A model generated the notes under the pieces. That model saw only the letters and a program-made list of their open reading frames with translations, had not been told where the DNA came from and did no database searches. A stretch of 64,000 nucleotides of DNA from Paracidovorax wautersii (lineage in GTDB: Bacteria; Pseudomonadota; Gammaproteobacteria; Burkholderiales; Burkholderiaceae_C), in assembly GCF_900113035.1 (NCBI RefSeq), contig NZ_FONX01000021.1, forward strand, positions 1 through 64,000, read 5' to 3'. Positions 17,719 through 25,685 of this stretch are shown in pieces. A program made the position numbers and the translations under genes. Numbering within the stretch: position 1 is the stretch's first letter; every line of letters begins with the position of its first letter.

Positions 17719-18833
17719 GCATGCACGAACTGGACGCAGCGATCCTCGCGATCCTGCCTGAAGCGGTTGTGCTGACGGCGCCACCCGCCCCGGTTGCCAC
17801 CGACTGGGCGGCCGGACTGCTGCAGCGCCTCTATGGCCTGCAAGGCCACCTGGAGCCGCTCACCGGCGAGCGCGATGCCAACTTCCTGCTGGAACCCGCA
17901 AGCGCAGAGGGCGGCGGCGCGCGCTGCATGCTCAAGCTCTCGCACCCCGACGAAGACCCCGTCGTCGCGGACTTCCAGACACAGGCCCTGCTGCACATCG
18001 CCCGCACCGACCCCGGCCTGCCCGTGCAGCGCCTGCTGCCCGACCGGCACGGCGCGCCGTCGGTGCAGATCGAGGACGCCGAGGGCCGCACGCGGGTAGC
18101 ACGCGTGTTCAGCTACCTGGAAGGCCAGCCCATGCCGCAGGCCCCGCGCTCGGCGGCGCAGCGCAGCAGCGTGGCCCGCATGCTGGCCCGGCTGGACCGT
18201 TCCCTGGCCGGCCTGGAGCACCCCGCCGCCGCGCACGAACTGCCCTGGGACATCCAGCGCGCCGACCGCGTGCGCCCGCTGCTGGCGCACGTGGCCGATC
18301 CAGCCCGCCGCGCACTGGCCGAGGCCGCGCTCGACGGCTTCGTGCAGCGCACCAGGCCGGCCCTGGCCGGCCTGCGCCGCCAGCCGATCCACAACGACTT
18401 CAACCTCTACAACCTGCTCGTCGACCCAGCGGAGCCTTCCCGCGTGGCCGGCATCCTGGACTTCGGCGACATGGTGCATGCACCGCTGGTGGACGACCTG
18501 GCCGTCGCGGCCTCCTACCACCTCGATGCCGACAGCCAGGCGCCGGGCGACGCGCTCGCCACCATCGCGCAGTTCGCGGCCGACTACCACGCCGTCTCGC
18601 CGCTGGCCGAAGCCGAGACCTTCGCCCTGCTCGACCTGGTGCGGGCGCGCCTGGCGATGGTGGTGGCGATCAGCGGCTGGCGCGCCGCCAGGCAGCCCGG
18701 CAACGCACCCTACCTCCTGCGCAACAACGCCATCTCCTGGGCACGCCTTGCAGCCTGCGCCACGCTCACGCCCGAACAGCTCCAGGACGCCATCCACACC
18801 GCCTGCAGCACCCAGGAGCCGGCCCATGCCTGA
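17715..18833 (+). CDS. APH-fold small-molecule kinase, hydroxylysine-kinase-like
   Basis: Aminoglycoside-phosphotransferase-fold kinase of 372 residues that would phosphorylate a hydroxyl group on an amino compound. The catalytic loop is HNDFNLYNLLV (H226, D228) and the metal-binding motif ILDFGD has D249 followed by MVHAPLVDDLAVAASYHL. This DFGD-M-H layout matches hydroxylysine kinase (HYKK/AGPHD1) better than homoserine or choline kinases, to my recollection. Its stop overlaps the start of a class III phospho-lyase-like protein by 8 bp. In animals and some bacteria such a kinase and phospho-lyase act in sequence (hydroxylysine to phosphohydroxylysine to aminoadipate semialdehyde), so a comparable two-step reaction is inferred here. 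Confidence 0.82.
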   Translation: MSMHELDAAILAILPEAVVLTAPPAPVATDWAAGLLQRLYGLQGHLEPLTGERDANFLLEPASAEGGGARCMLKLSHPDEDPVVADFQTQALLHIARTDPGLPVQRLLPDRHGAPSVQIEDAEGRTRVARVFSYLEGQPMPQAPRSAAQRSSVARMLARLDRSLAGLEHPAAAHELPWDIQRADRVRPLLAHVADPARRALAEAALDGFVQRTRPALAGLRRQPIHNDFNLYNLLVDPAEPSRVAGILDFGDMVHAPLVDDLAVAASYHLDADSQAPGDALATIAQFAADYHAVSPLAEAETFALLDLVRARLAMVVAISGWRAARQPGNAPYLLRNNAISWARLAACATLTPEQLQDAIHTACSTQEPAHA

Positions 18834-20094
18834 GACCACCACCGCCGGCCTGCTGGCCCGCCGCGCACGCCTGCTGGGCCCGGCCTACCGGCTGTTCTAC
18901 GACGAGCCCTTCCACCCCGTGCGCGGCGAGGGCGTCTGGCTCTACGACGCCGCCGGCACCCCCTGGCTGGACGCGTACAACAACGTCGTTCCGCTGGGCC
19001 ACTCGCGGCCCGAGGTGGTGGAAGCCATCTCGCGCCAGGCATCGGTGCTCAACACGCACACGCGCTACCTGCACGAGGGCATCCTCGACTACGCCGAACG
19101 GCTGCTGGCGACCATGCCGCCCGAACTCGGCCACGCCACCTTCACCTGCACGGGCAGCGAGGCCAACGACCTGGCCATGCGCATCGCCACCGCCCACACG
19201 GGCGGCACCGGCCTCATCGTGACGCGCTTCGCCTACCACGGCGTGACCTCGGCGCTGGCCTGCGCCTCGCCCTCGCTGGGACAGTACGTGCGCATCGGCG
19301 ACCACGTGCGGCTGGTCGATGCGCCCGCAGGCGGCGACGCGGACACAGGCCGGCGCTTCGCCGATGGCGTGCGCGCAGCCATCGCCGACCTGCAGGCCCA
19401 CGGCCTGAAGCCCGCCGCGCTGCTGGTGGACACGGTGTTCTCCTCCGACGGCGTGTTCACCGCTCCGGCGGGCTTCCTTCACGAGGCGGTGGAGGCCATC
19501 CATGAGGCCGGAGGAGTGTTCATCGCCGACGAGGTGCAGCCCGGCTTCGGCCGCACGGGCGAGGCGTTCTGGGGCTTCCAGCGGCACGGCGTGGTGCCCG
19601 ACATCGTGACCATGGGCAAACCCATGGGCAACGGACACCCGGTCGCAGGCCTCGCCGTTCGGCCCCCAGTCATGGAGGCCTTCGGCCGGGCCAGCCGCTA
19701 CTTCAACACCTTCGGCGGCAATCCCGTTTCCATGGCCGCGGCTTCGGCCGTGCTCGACGTGATCCAGCACAACGGCCTGCAGGCCAATGCCCTGCAGGTG
19801 GGCAACTATCTGCGCGAGAGGCTCGCCGCGCTGGGCGAGCGCCACGCCATCGTCGGCGAGGCGCGCGGCGCGGGCCTGTTCGTGGGCCTGGAACTGATGG
19901 CCGACCGCTCCACGCGCGCGCCGGCCACGGCCCTGGCCGCCAAGGTCGTCAACGGCCTGCGCCAGCGCCAGGTGCTGCTCAGCGCCACCGGGCCGGATGC
20001 CAACGTGCTCAAGATCCGGCCACCGCTGGTGTTCCAGCGCGAGCATGCGGACTTTCTGGTGGAGCGTCTGGACGAGGTGCTCCGCGCGCTGTAG
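18826..20094 (+). CDS. Class III PLP enzyme resembling phosphoamine phospho-lyases (ETNPPL/PHYKPL type)
   Basis: 422-residue PLP protein. K265 lies in the block TMGKPMGNGHP, a signature I associate with ethanolamine-phosphate and 5-phosphohydroxylysine phospho-lyases rather than with ordinary aminotransferases. The PLP aspartate is in FIADEVQPGFGRTG near 236, and FTCTGSEANDLAMRIA lies near 105. Such enzymes eliminate phosphate and ammonia from a phosphorylated amino alcohol to give an aldehyde. The 8-bp overlap with the kinase gene strongly suggests that it acts on the kinase product. It is the last gene of the operon, and the fluoride riboswitch begins 37 bp downstream. An ordinary transaminase remains possible. 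Confidence 0.82.
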   Translation: MPETTTAGLLARRARLLGPAYRLFYDEPFHPVRGEGVWLYDAAGTPWLDAYNNVVPLGHSRPEVVEAISRQASVLNTHTRYLHEGILDYAERLLATMPPELGHATFTCTGSEANDLAMRIATAHTGGTGLIVTRFAYHGVTSALACASPSLGQYVRIGDHVRLVDAPAGGDADTGRRFADGVRAAIADLQAHGLKPAALLVDTVFSSDGVFTAPAGFLHEAVEAIHEAGGVFIADEVQPGFGRTGEAFWGFQRHGVVPDIVTMGKPMGNGHPVAGLAVRPPVMEAFGRASRYFNTFGGNPVSMAAASAVLDVIQHNGLQANALQVGNYLRERLAALGERHAIVGEARGAGLFVGLELMADRSTRAPATALAAKVVNGLRQRQVLLSATGPDANVLKIRPPLVFQREHADFLVERLDEVLRAL

Positions 20095-20130
20095 ACGCCT
20101 CCAGGCAGCCAGCGCGGGTTTATGATCCGC

Positions 20131-20195
20131 GCCGGGAGATGGCATTCCTCCCTTGAACCGCGACGGCATCGCCCGTTGCTGATGATGCCTACAGC
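20131..20195 (+). ncRNA. Fluoride riboswitch (crcB motif)
   Basis: The segment matches the fluoride aptamer layout. P1 is GGGAG (20134-20138) with CTCCC (20148-20152). The pseudoknot is GGCAT (20141-20145) with ATGCC (20185-20189). A second stem is GCGACGG (20160-20166) with CCGTTGC (20173-20179, one G-T pair). The conserved tail GCTGATGATGCCTAC is present at 20178-20192. It lies 127 bp upstream of a CLC-F type antiporter gene, the classic target. A complementary pair ACCTGAT (20197-20203) and ATCAGGT (20287-20293) might belong to the expression platform. Confidence 0.9.
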
Positions 20196-20321
20196 CACCT
20201 GATGGATCGATTGATTTCACGGCAGGTCTGTAGGCGCGCGCGTCCGCTTCGCGCTCATCGTCCCCTCCCCCGTGCTCCGCTGGTCGATCAGGTTCGTTAC
20301 GACACACCTCCACCGATCGCC

Positions 20322-21629
20322 ATGACCAGATTCCACCGCATCGAACAGGCCGAGCTGCTGCCCTATATCGGCAAGTGGCTCGCCATCTCCGCCGCCGTCG
20401 CCGTGCTCGCCGGCTCCGCGTCCGCGTTCTTCCTCTTCGCCCTGGACTGGGCCACCCGCTGGCGCGAGGCGCACCGCCAGGCGATCTGGCTGCTGCCGCT
20501 GGCCGGATTCGCCGTGGGCTGGGTCTATCACCGCCTGGGCAAATCCGTCGATCGCGGCAACAACCTGCTGCTCGACGAGATCCACGACCCGAAGAAGGTC
20601 GTGCCGCTGCGCATGGCGCCGCTGGTGCTCGGGGGCACGGTGGTCTCGCATCTCTTCGGGGCTTCCGTGGGCCGCGAAGGCACGGCCGTGCAGATGGGCG
20701 GCGCGCTGGCGGACCAGCTCACGCTCCTGCTGCGGCTCAAGGCCGAGGACCGGCGCATCCTGCTGATGGCCGGCATCAGCGCGGGCTTCGCGTCGGTGTT
20801 CGGCACGCCGCTGGCCGGGGCCCTCTTCGGGCTGGAAGTGCTGGCGATCGGGCGCATGCGCTACGACGCGCTCTTCCCCTGCGTGGTGGCCGCCATCGTG
20901 GCCGACCAGGTCGGGCTGGCCTGGGGCGTGCATCACACGCACTACGCCGTGGCGCAGGTGGTGCCGGTGGCGTTCTGGAGCGTGGCCGCCGTGGTCGTGG
21001 CGGGCATCGTCTTCGGCCTCGCCGGGCTGACGTTCGCCAGCGCCACGCACCGGCTGGGCGGCCTCATGAAGCGGTGGATCGCCTACCCGCCCCTGCGCCC
21101 GCTGGTCGGCGGCGCCGTGGTGGCGACGGCGGTCTGGGCGCTCGATGGCTACCGCTACATCGGGCTGGGCATCCCCACCATCGTGCAGGCCTTCCAAGAG
21201 CCGCTGGCGCCGTGGGACTGGCTGGGCAAGCTCGCCTTCACCGTCGCCTCCCTGGGCTCGGGCTTCAAGGGCGGCGAGGTCACGCCGCTCTTCTACATCG
21301 GTGCGACCCTGGGCAATGCGCTCGCGCCGCTGCTGCACCTGCCCTTCCCGATGCTGGCCGCCCTCGGCTTCGTGGCCGTCTTCGCCGGCGCGGCCAACAC
21401 GCCCGTGGCGACGACGGTCATGGCCGTGGAGCTGTTCGGACCGGACATCGGCCCGCTGGCCGCCATCGCCTGCGTCGCGAGCTATCTGTGCTCGGGGCAT
21501 GCGGGCATCTATCACGCCCAGCGCGTGGGGCAGAGCAAGCACCAGGCGGCTGGCCTGCCGGCGGATCTGCGGCTGGAGGAGATCGCCGGCTACCGCAAGG
21601 CCGAGCGCAGCCGGCACGCCCCGGAATGA
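20322..21629 (+). CDS. CLC-F type fluoride/proton antiporter (EriC-F family)
   Basis: Chloride-channel-superfamily membrane protein of 435 residues that most likely expels fluoride in exchange for protons. The subfamily markers are GNNLLLDEIH near residue 79, in place of the chloride-selective GSGIP, and GREGTAVQMGG near 117 with the gating glutamate E119. GSGFKGGEVTPLFYIGA lies near residue 310 and GIPTIVQAF near 283. About ten hydrophobic helices are visible. The ATG at 20322 is chosen because the conserved N-terminus (RIEQAELLPYIGKW) starts there, although no clear ribosome site precedes it; an in-frame ATG at 20202 overlaps the riboswitch end. The upstream fluoride riboswitch independently supports the substrate. 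Confidence 0.9.
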   Translation: MTRFHRIEQAELLPYIGKWLAISAAVAVLAGSASAFFLFALDWATRWREAHRQAIWLLPLAGFAVGWVYHRLGKSVDRGNNLLLDEIHDPKKVVPLRMAPLVLGGTVVSHLFGASVGREGTAVQMGGALADQLTLLLRLKAEDRRILLMAGISAGFASVFGTPLAGALFGLEVLAIGRMRYDALFPCVVAAIVADQVGLAWGVHHTHYAVAQVVPVAFWSVAAVVVAGIVFGLAGLTFASATHRLGGLMKRWIAYPPLRPLVGGAVVATAVWALDGYRYIGLGIPTIVQAFQEPLAPWDWLGKLAFTVASLGSGFKGGEVTPLFYIGATLGNALAPLLHLPFPMLAALGFVAVFAGAANTPVATTVMAVELFGPDIGPLAAIACVASYLCSGHAGIYHAQRVGQSKHQAAGLPADLRLEEIAGYRKAERSRHAPE

Positions 21630-21649
21630 CGCAGGCCGGCTGGCCTCGG

Positions 21650-22090
21650 CTAGGCCGGCACCGTCACCGCCTTGCGCACCGGGCTGGAGAGCACCAGCGA
21701 AGTGGTCACCGCGCCGTGCACGGCCAGCGCATCCACCACGCGCTCCAGATCGGCCGGCTGGGCGATGGCGCAGCGCACGATGAAGCAATCCTCGCCGGTC
21801 ACGCGGTCGGCCTCCAGCACCTCGGGCATCTGCTGGAAGAGCTGCACGTAGGGCGCGATGCCCGCATGCGTGGTCTGGATGCGGATGATGGCCTGCAGGC
21901 CCACGCCGATGGCGCGCAGGTTGACCCGCGCGCCGTAGCCCTCGATCACGCCCGCGGCCTCGAGCTTGCGCACCCGCTCGCTCATCGCGGGCTGCGACAG
22001 GCCGATGCGCTTGCCCAGCGCGGCCAGGCTCTGCCGGGCATCGGCTTGCAGCGCCTGCAGGATCAGCCGGTCTTTCTTGTCCAGTTCCAT
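21650..22090 (-). CDS. Lrp/AsnC family transcriptional regulator
   Basis: 146-residue regulator with an N-terminal helix-turn-helix (residues 4-50: LILQALQADARQSLAALGKR then LSQPAMSERVRKLEAAGVI) and a C-terminal RAM/AsnC ligand domain (about 65-140: VTGEDCFIVRCAIAQPADLE). Lrp-type proteins sense amino acids and usually control a divergently transcribed neighbour. Here that is the GST-like gene at 22219, across a 128-bp gap. It converges on the CLC-F gene with 20 bp between stop codons, where a GC-rich imperfect hairpin could end both transcripts. Confidence 0.9.
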   Translation of the reverse strand: MELDKKDRLILQALQADARQSLAALGKRIGLSQPAMSERVRKLEAAGVIEGYGARVNLRAIGVGLQAIIRIQTTHAGIAPYVQLFQQMPEVLEADRVTGEDCFIVRCAIAQPADLERVVDALAVHGAVTTSLVLSSPVRKAVTVPA

Positions 22091-22218
22091 CGCTTCGCTT
22101 TCTCGATTGGCCGATGAGTCATCGGTGCAGGCCGGCCATTTCCGATGCCTGCCCCTTCCGGCCGGCGGCGGGCCCGGGCTATCGTTGCCGGACTCAACCT
22201 CCCTGGATTCTCGTCGCC

Positions 22219-22827
22219 ATGCAACTCATCGGAATGTTCGATTCTCCCTATGTGCGCCGCGTCGGCGTGTCGCTGCACCTGCTGGGCCTGCCGTTCGGGC
22301 ACCAGCCGCTCTCGGTGTTCAGCACCTTCGAGGCCTTCGGCCGCATCAACCCGGTGGTCAAGGCGCCCACGCTGGTCTGCGACGGCGAGGAGGTGCTCAT
22401 GGATTCCACCCTGATCCTGCAGTGGGCCGACACGCTGGGCGCGCGGCGCCTGGCGCCGGCCGAGCCCGCCGCGCTGCGCCACGACATGCGCCTGGCCGGG
22501 CTGGCGCTGGCCGGGTGCGAGAAGACCATGCAGATCGTCTATGAGCGCAATCTGCGGCCGGCGGAGAAGCAGCACCAGCCCTGGCTGGACCGCGTGCAGG
22601 GCCAGCTCGCGGCGGCCTTCGGCGCGCTGGAGGCCGAGATCACGCGCGTGCCGCTGGTGGCCGAGGCCGCAGCCATGACGCACGGCAGCGTGGCCACCGC
22701 CGTGGCCTGGAGCTTCACGCAGCTGCTGCTGCCAGGCCAGCTAGGCGCGGAGCAGCATCCGCAGATCGCGGCCTTCACCCAAGCGGCCGAGCGCCTGCCG
22801 GCCTTCCAGGCCTGCCCGCAGACCTGA
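22219..22827 (+). CDS. Glutathione S-transferase family protein
   Basis: 202-residue protein with an N-terminal thioredoxin-like GST domain (MQLIGMFDSPYVRRVGVSLH, residues 1-20; VKAPTLVCDGEEVLMDSTLI near 47-66, with the cis-proline before TLV and a glutathione-binding E/D-S pair) and a helical C-terminal domain. DSPYVRR resembles the Yfc-type bacterial GST start, with serine at the position likely to activate glutathione. The ATG at 22219 leaves the complete domain. It is divergent from an Lrp regulator and followed by a hairpin. The substrate is unknown. Confidence 0.87.
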   Translation: MQLIGMFDSPYVRRVGVSLHLLGLPFGHQPLSVFSTFEAFGRINPVVKAPTLVCDGEEVLMDSTLILQWADTLGARRLAPAEPAALRHDMRLAGLALAGCEKTMQIVYERNLRPAEKQHQPWLDRVQGQLAAAFGALEAEITRVPLVAEAAAMTHGSVATAVAWSFTQLLLPGQLGAEQHPQIAAFTQAAERLPAFQACPQT

Positions 22828-22842
22828 GCGTGAAGAAGGAAA

Positions 22843-22875
22843 AAGGGCCGGCCCGGTTGCCCGGAGCCAGCCCTT
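22843..22875. terminator. Imperfect hairpin between convergent genes
   Basis: AAGGGCCGGCCCGG at 22843-22856 pairs with CCGGAGCCAGCCCTT at 22861-22875 with two mismatches or bulges around a short loop. It is flanked by an A-rich run on the left, which becomes U-rich in minus-strand RNA. It lies between the GST gene and the YceI gene, both ending here, so it probably serves as a bidirectional terminator. Confidence 0.6.
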
Positions 22876-22927
22876 CGTGCCCGGCCGCGCCAGCGAACTG
22901 GCGGCAGCCGAGCCCTCAGCCGATCGA

Positions 22928-23506
22928 TTACTGCTTGACGGCTTCGACCTGCGCGACGATGCGCACGGTCTTGGGGAAGCCGTACTGCACGCCGTAGTCG
23001 GCGCCGAAGGCCGTGCGGTCGATGGTGGTCTCGAAGTCGCCGCCGCAGACTTCACGCTTGAGCATGGGGTTCTGGTAGCAGGCGAACTGGTTGGCCTTGA
23101 AGGTGGCGGGCTGGGTCTTGCCCTTGATGGTCAGCTCGCCCGAGACGGAGGCCAGCTTGTCGCCGTCGAAGACGAACTTGTCGCCCACGAACTTGGCCGT
23201 GGGGAACTTGGCGGCGTCGAAGATGTCGGCGCTTTGCAGGTGCTTGTCGAAAGCCGGCGTGCCGGTGTCGATGGAGGTCATGTCGATGGTCAGCTCGACC
23301 TTGCCGGTCTTGGCGGCCTTGTCCAGCTGGATCGTGCCTTCCTTCTTGTCGAAGCGGCCGCGGTTCACGCTGGCGCCGAAGTGGCTGATCTCGAACGTGG
23401 CGAAGGTGTGGGTCGGGTCCACGGCATACGTGGCGGTCTGGGCCTGAGCGGCACCGGCAGCCAGGGTGGCGGCCACAGCGGCCAGGGCGAAGAAGGATTG
23501 ACGCAT
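22928..23506 (-). CDS. YceI family periplasmic protein, first of a pair
   Basis: 192-residue lipocalin-like YceI protein; the fold binds isoprenoid or amphiphilic lipids in the periplasm. A signal peptide covers residues 1-22 (MRQSFFALAAVAATLAAGAA, cleavage after AQA). The mature start TATYAVDPTHTFATFEISHF is the typical YceI opening, and CYQNPMLKREVCGGDF near 150-165 contains two cysteines that could form a disulfide. The ATG at 23506 has GGAG upstream. A paralogue of equal length lies 74 bp upstream and a cytochrome b561 gene beyond it, the same arrangement as yceJ-yceI. Confidence 0.9.
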   Translation of the reverse strand: MRQSFFALAAVAATLAAGAAQAQTATYAVDPTHTFATFEISHFGASVNRGRFDKKEGTIQLDKAAKTGKVELTIDMTSIDTGTPAFDKHLQSADIFDAAKFPTAKFVGDKFVFDGDKLASVSGELTIKGKTQPATFKANQFACYQNPMLKREVCGGDFETTIDRTAFGADYGVQYGFPKTVRIVAQVEAVKQ

Positions 23507-23580
23507 GTCGATAACTCCAGGTTGAAAAGAAAGAAAAACGGGATCGAAAAGGGAAGAAGGAAAAAAGGAAACGCAGCGCT

Positions 23581-24159
23581 TTACAGCTTGCCCACGCCGG
23601 TCAGCGCCAGCTTGAACTTCACCTGCACGTCGTCGGCCACCATGGAGGTGTCGGCCCACTCGTTCTCGCCGATCTTGAAGGCCAGGCGCTTGATCGCGAA
23701 GGCGCCCGTGGCGGTGGTGATGTTGCCGCTCTGCGTGAGCGTGACGGGCACGGTCACGTCCTGCGTCGCGCCCTTGATGCTCAGCTTGCCGGTCACGTCG
23801 AACTTGCCCGGGCCCGCGGCCTTGATGGCGGTGGACTGGAAGGTCGCCTGCGGGAACTTGGGCACGTTGAACCAAGTGGCCTTGGGCAGTTCGGCATCGC
23901 TTTCCTTCACGCCCAGCGTGGCGCTGCCCGTGTCCACGGTGAAGGCGATCTTGCTGGTGGCGGGCTTGGCGGGGTCGAAGGCGATCTGCGCGTCGAACTT
24001 CTTGAAGCGGCCTTCCACCGGCACGCCCATCTGCTTGCTCACGAAGAGGATTTCGCTCTGCGCGGGCACCAGGGCCTGCTGTGCCCAGGCGGGCGCTGCC
24101 GCCATCAGTGCGCTGGAGGCGAAGGCCAGGCCGGCGAGGGAAGTGGTGAGAAGACGCAT
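23581..24159 (-). CDS. YceI family periplasmic protein, second of a pair
   Basis: 192 residues with a signal peptide (residues 1-26, ending AWA) and a YceI barrel. The mature start QQALVPAQSEILFVSKQMG lacks the usual VDPxHS opening, so this copy has diverged from its neighbour. The central VTGKLSIKGATQDVTVPVTL block is clearly YceI. The gap to the first copy is an AG-rich 74 bp without a terminator. It follows the cytochrome b561 gene by 64 bp, so all three are likely cotranscribed. Confidence 0.88.
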   Translation of the reverse strand: MRLLTTSLAGLAFASSALMAAAPAWAQQALVPAQSEILFVSKQMGVPVEGRFKKFDAQIAFDPAKPATSKIAFTVDTGSATLGVKESDAELPKATWFNVPKFPQATFQSTAIKAAGPGKFDVTGKLSIKGATQDVTVPVTLTQSGNITTATGAFAIKRLAFKIGENEWADTSMVADDVQVKFKLALTGVGKL

Positions 24160-24223
24160 GGAGAAACTCCGTCAGGAAAAAAGGGAAACGGGAAAGAAGG
24201 GAAAGGCGGGGGGAACGAGGCGC

Positions 24224-24781
24224 TCAGCCCCGGCCCGGCAACATGCGCGAGAGCAGGCCGTCGCGGTCGATGACATGGTGCTTGAGCGCAGCCGCCACAT
24301 GTAGCACCACCAACGCCGCCAGCGCGTAGGCCGTGATCTCGTGCCAGGGCTTGATGGCCTCGGCCAGCTCGGGGCTCACGGGCACGAAGCTCGGCAGCGG
24401 CACGATGCCCAGGAACACGATGGGAAAGCCCGCCGCGGAGCTATAGGCCCAGCCCACCAGCGGCACGATGAAGAAGAGCGCGTAGAGCAGATGGTGGGTG
24501 GCATGGTGCGCCACCTGCTGCCAGCGCGGCATGGCGTGCTCGATCGCCGCCGGCAGCGCGGGCGGGCGGTGCGTGATGCGCCAGACGAGGCGCAGCACCG
24601 ACAGCGTGAGGATGGTGACCCCGGCCCACTTGTGCCAGTTGTAGAGCTTCAGCCGCTGGGGCGAAAAGGGCAGCCCCGTCATGTAGAGGCCGACGCAGAA
24701 CACGCCGACGATGGCGATGGCCAGCAGCCAGTGCAGGGCGATGGCGGTGGCCGTGTAGCGGGCCGGACGGGACGGAGTCAT
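24224..24781 (-). CDS. Cytochrome b561 family protein (YceJ/CybB-like)
   Basis: Di-heme inner-membrane electron carrier, 185 residues, four helices. Probable heme histidines are H17 (ALHWLLAIAIVG), H49 (YNWHKWAG) and two in the later helices (LLYALFFIVPLVGWAYSSAA region and HVAAALKHH at the C-terminus). The start at 24781 (MTPSRPARYTATAIALHW) is the family-typical beginning; upstream in-frame codons look non-coding. With the YceI pair it forms the common b561-YceI module, thought to move electrons between quinones and a periplasmic partner or superoxide. Confidence 0.88.
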   Translation of the reverse strand: MTPSRPARYTATAIALHWLLAIAIVGVFCVGLYMTGLPFSPQRLKLYNWHKWAGVTILTLSVLRLVWRITHRPPALPAAIEHAMPRWQQVAHHATHHLLYALFFIVPLVGWAYSSAAGFPIVFLGIVPLPSFVPVSPELAEAIKPWHEITAYALAALVVLHVAAALKHHVIDRDGLLSRMLPGRG

Positions 24782-25130
24782 GGATCGTGGAGCAGTGTTA
24801 TTCGGAGGGCCGCGCAATGCGGCCGGGCTATGCGTCTGCAGTCTAGGGTCAGACTGTCCGGAAAACTTCAATGGAATTGATGTTTTGATTCAATCTTTGT
24901 GAATCCATGCCCGATATCAATCCATCCGCCCATGCCCGAACGGCTGGCCGGCGGCTTTCCCGCGGGATTGCCACCCAGCGAAACCTGCGCAATGAATTGG
25001 GGGCATTGATTCAATTGCTTGCACCGGATCATCCCGGCGGCCCATGCGCCCGTGGCTACGATCGCCCGACCGCCTGCGGGGCTTTCCGCGGCGCGCGCCA
25101 CACCATCCACTGAAAGGCGAGGTGAGTCCC
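24782..25130. other. Divergent intergenic region, relatively AT-rich
   Basis: This 349-bp gap separates the cytochrome b561 operon from an exported protein gene. Positions about 24855-24905 and 24990-25020 are much richer in A and T than the surroundings, as expected of promoters, and both contain a GATTCAA sequence after a TTG or TT run. I found no clear -35/-10 pair, hairpin or conserved gene. A 68-codon open frame at 24907-25113 has no protein-like features. Confidence 0.5.
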
Positions 25131-25634
25131 TTGAAGAAAGTGCTGTTTTCCCTGCTGGCCTGCTCCATGGCCTCCATCGTGTCGGCCGAAGGCGGCGGGG
25201 GCGCCGCGCAGGCGCCGTCGGTCGATGTGCGCTTCGGCAAGCCCACGTTCACGCAGAAGCTCTTCTACGAAAAGATGTACGAGAAGAAGCCCTTCGAGGA
25301 CGCGACCCTCTACTACTACGACAACGGGGTGTACAAGATCATCTCGCCCGGCGAGGAGCACTACGGCGTGTACGTGGTGCGCGGCAAGCTCACCGACGAC
25401 GAGTACGCGGTGAACTTCATCTCCCTGCCCTCGTCGGACTGGGGCGGCAAGACCGCCATGCACGCGCTGAAGTTCGACCGCAAGACCGGCCGCTTCACGC
25501 AGCAGGCCACCTGGGAAGACGACCCGCACATCGCGCCGCAGGACGGGCGCTTCAGCCAGGAGGTGAACACCATCGCCGACCCGCGCCCGGTGAAGTGGGA
25601 AACGCACGCGCAGCCGGAGCAGCGCGGCAAATAG
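25131..25634 (+). CDS. Exported protein of unknown function
   Basis: I do not recognise this family. The TTG at 25131 with GAGGTG just upstream gives 167 residues and a clean signal peptide (MKKVLFSLLACSMASIVSA, then EGGGG). A GTG at 25122 and an ATG at 25044 are in frame and possible. The mature protein is rich in tyrosine, lysine and aspartate early on (KLFYEKMYEKKPFEDATLYY, residues about 38-57) and ends with a polar tail. No cysteine remains after processing and no lipobox is present. It converges with the biotin carboxylase gene; GCCCG/CGGGC at 25652-25670 may form a weak terminator. Confidence 0.7.
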   Translation: MKKVLFSLLACSMASIVSAEGGGGAAQAPSVDVRFGKPTFTQKLFYEKMYEKKPFEDATLYYYDNGVYKIISPGEEHYGVYVVRGKLTDDEYAVNFISLPSSDWGGKTAMHALKFDRKTGRFTQQATWEDDPHIAPQDGRFSQEVNTIADPRPVKWETHAQPEQRGK

Positions 25635-25685
25635 GCCGGCAAGGCAGACGGGCCCGCTCCAGAGACGGGCTATCTCACTGGCTCT

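Noticed and set aside
24907-25113. Small 68-codon gene in the cytochrome b561 intergenic region
   Set aside because: No ribosome site, no protein-like periodicity, and it overlaps the likely promoter and leader of the next gene.
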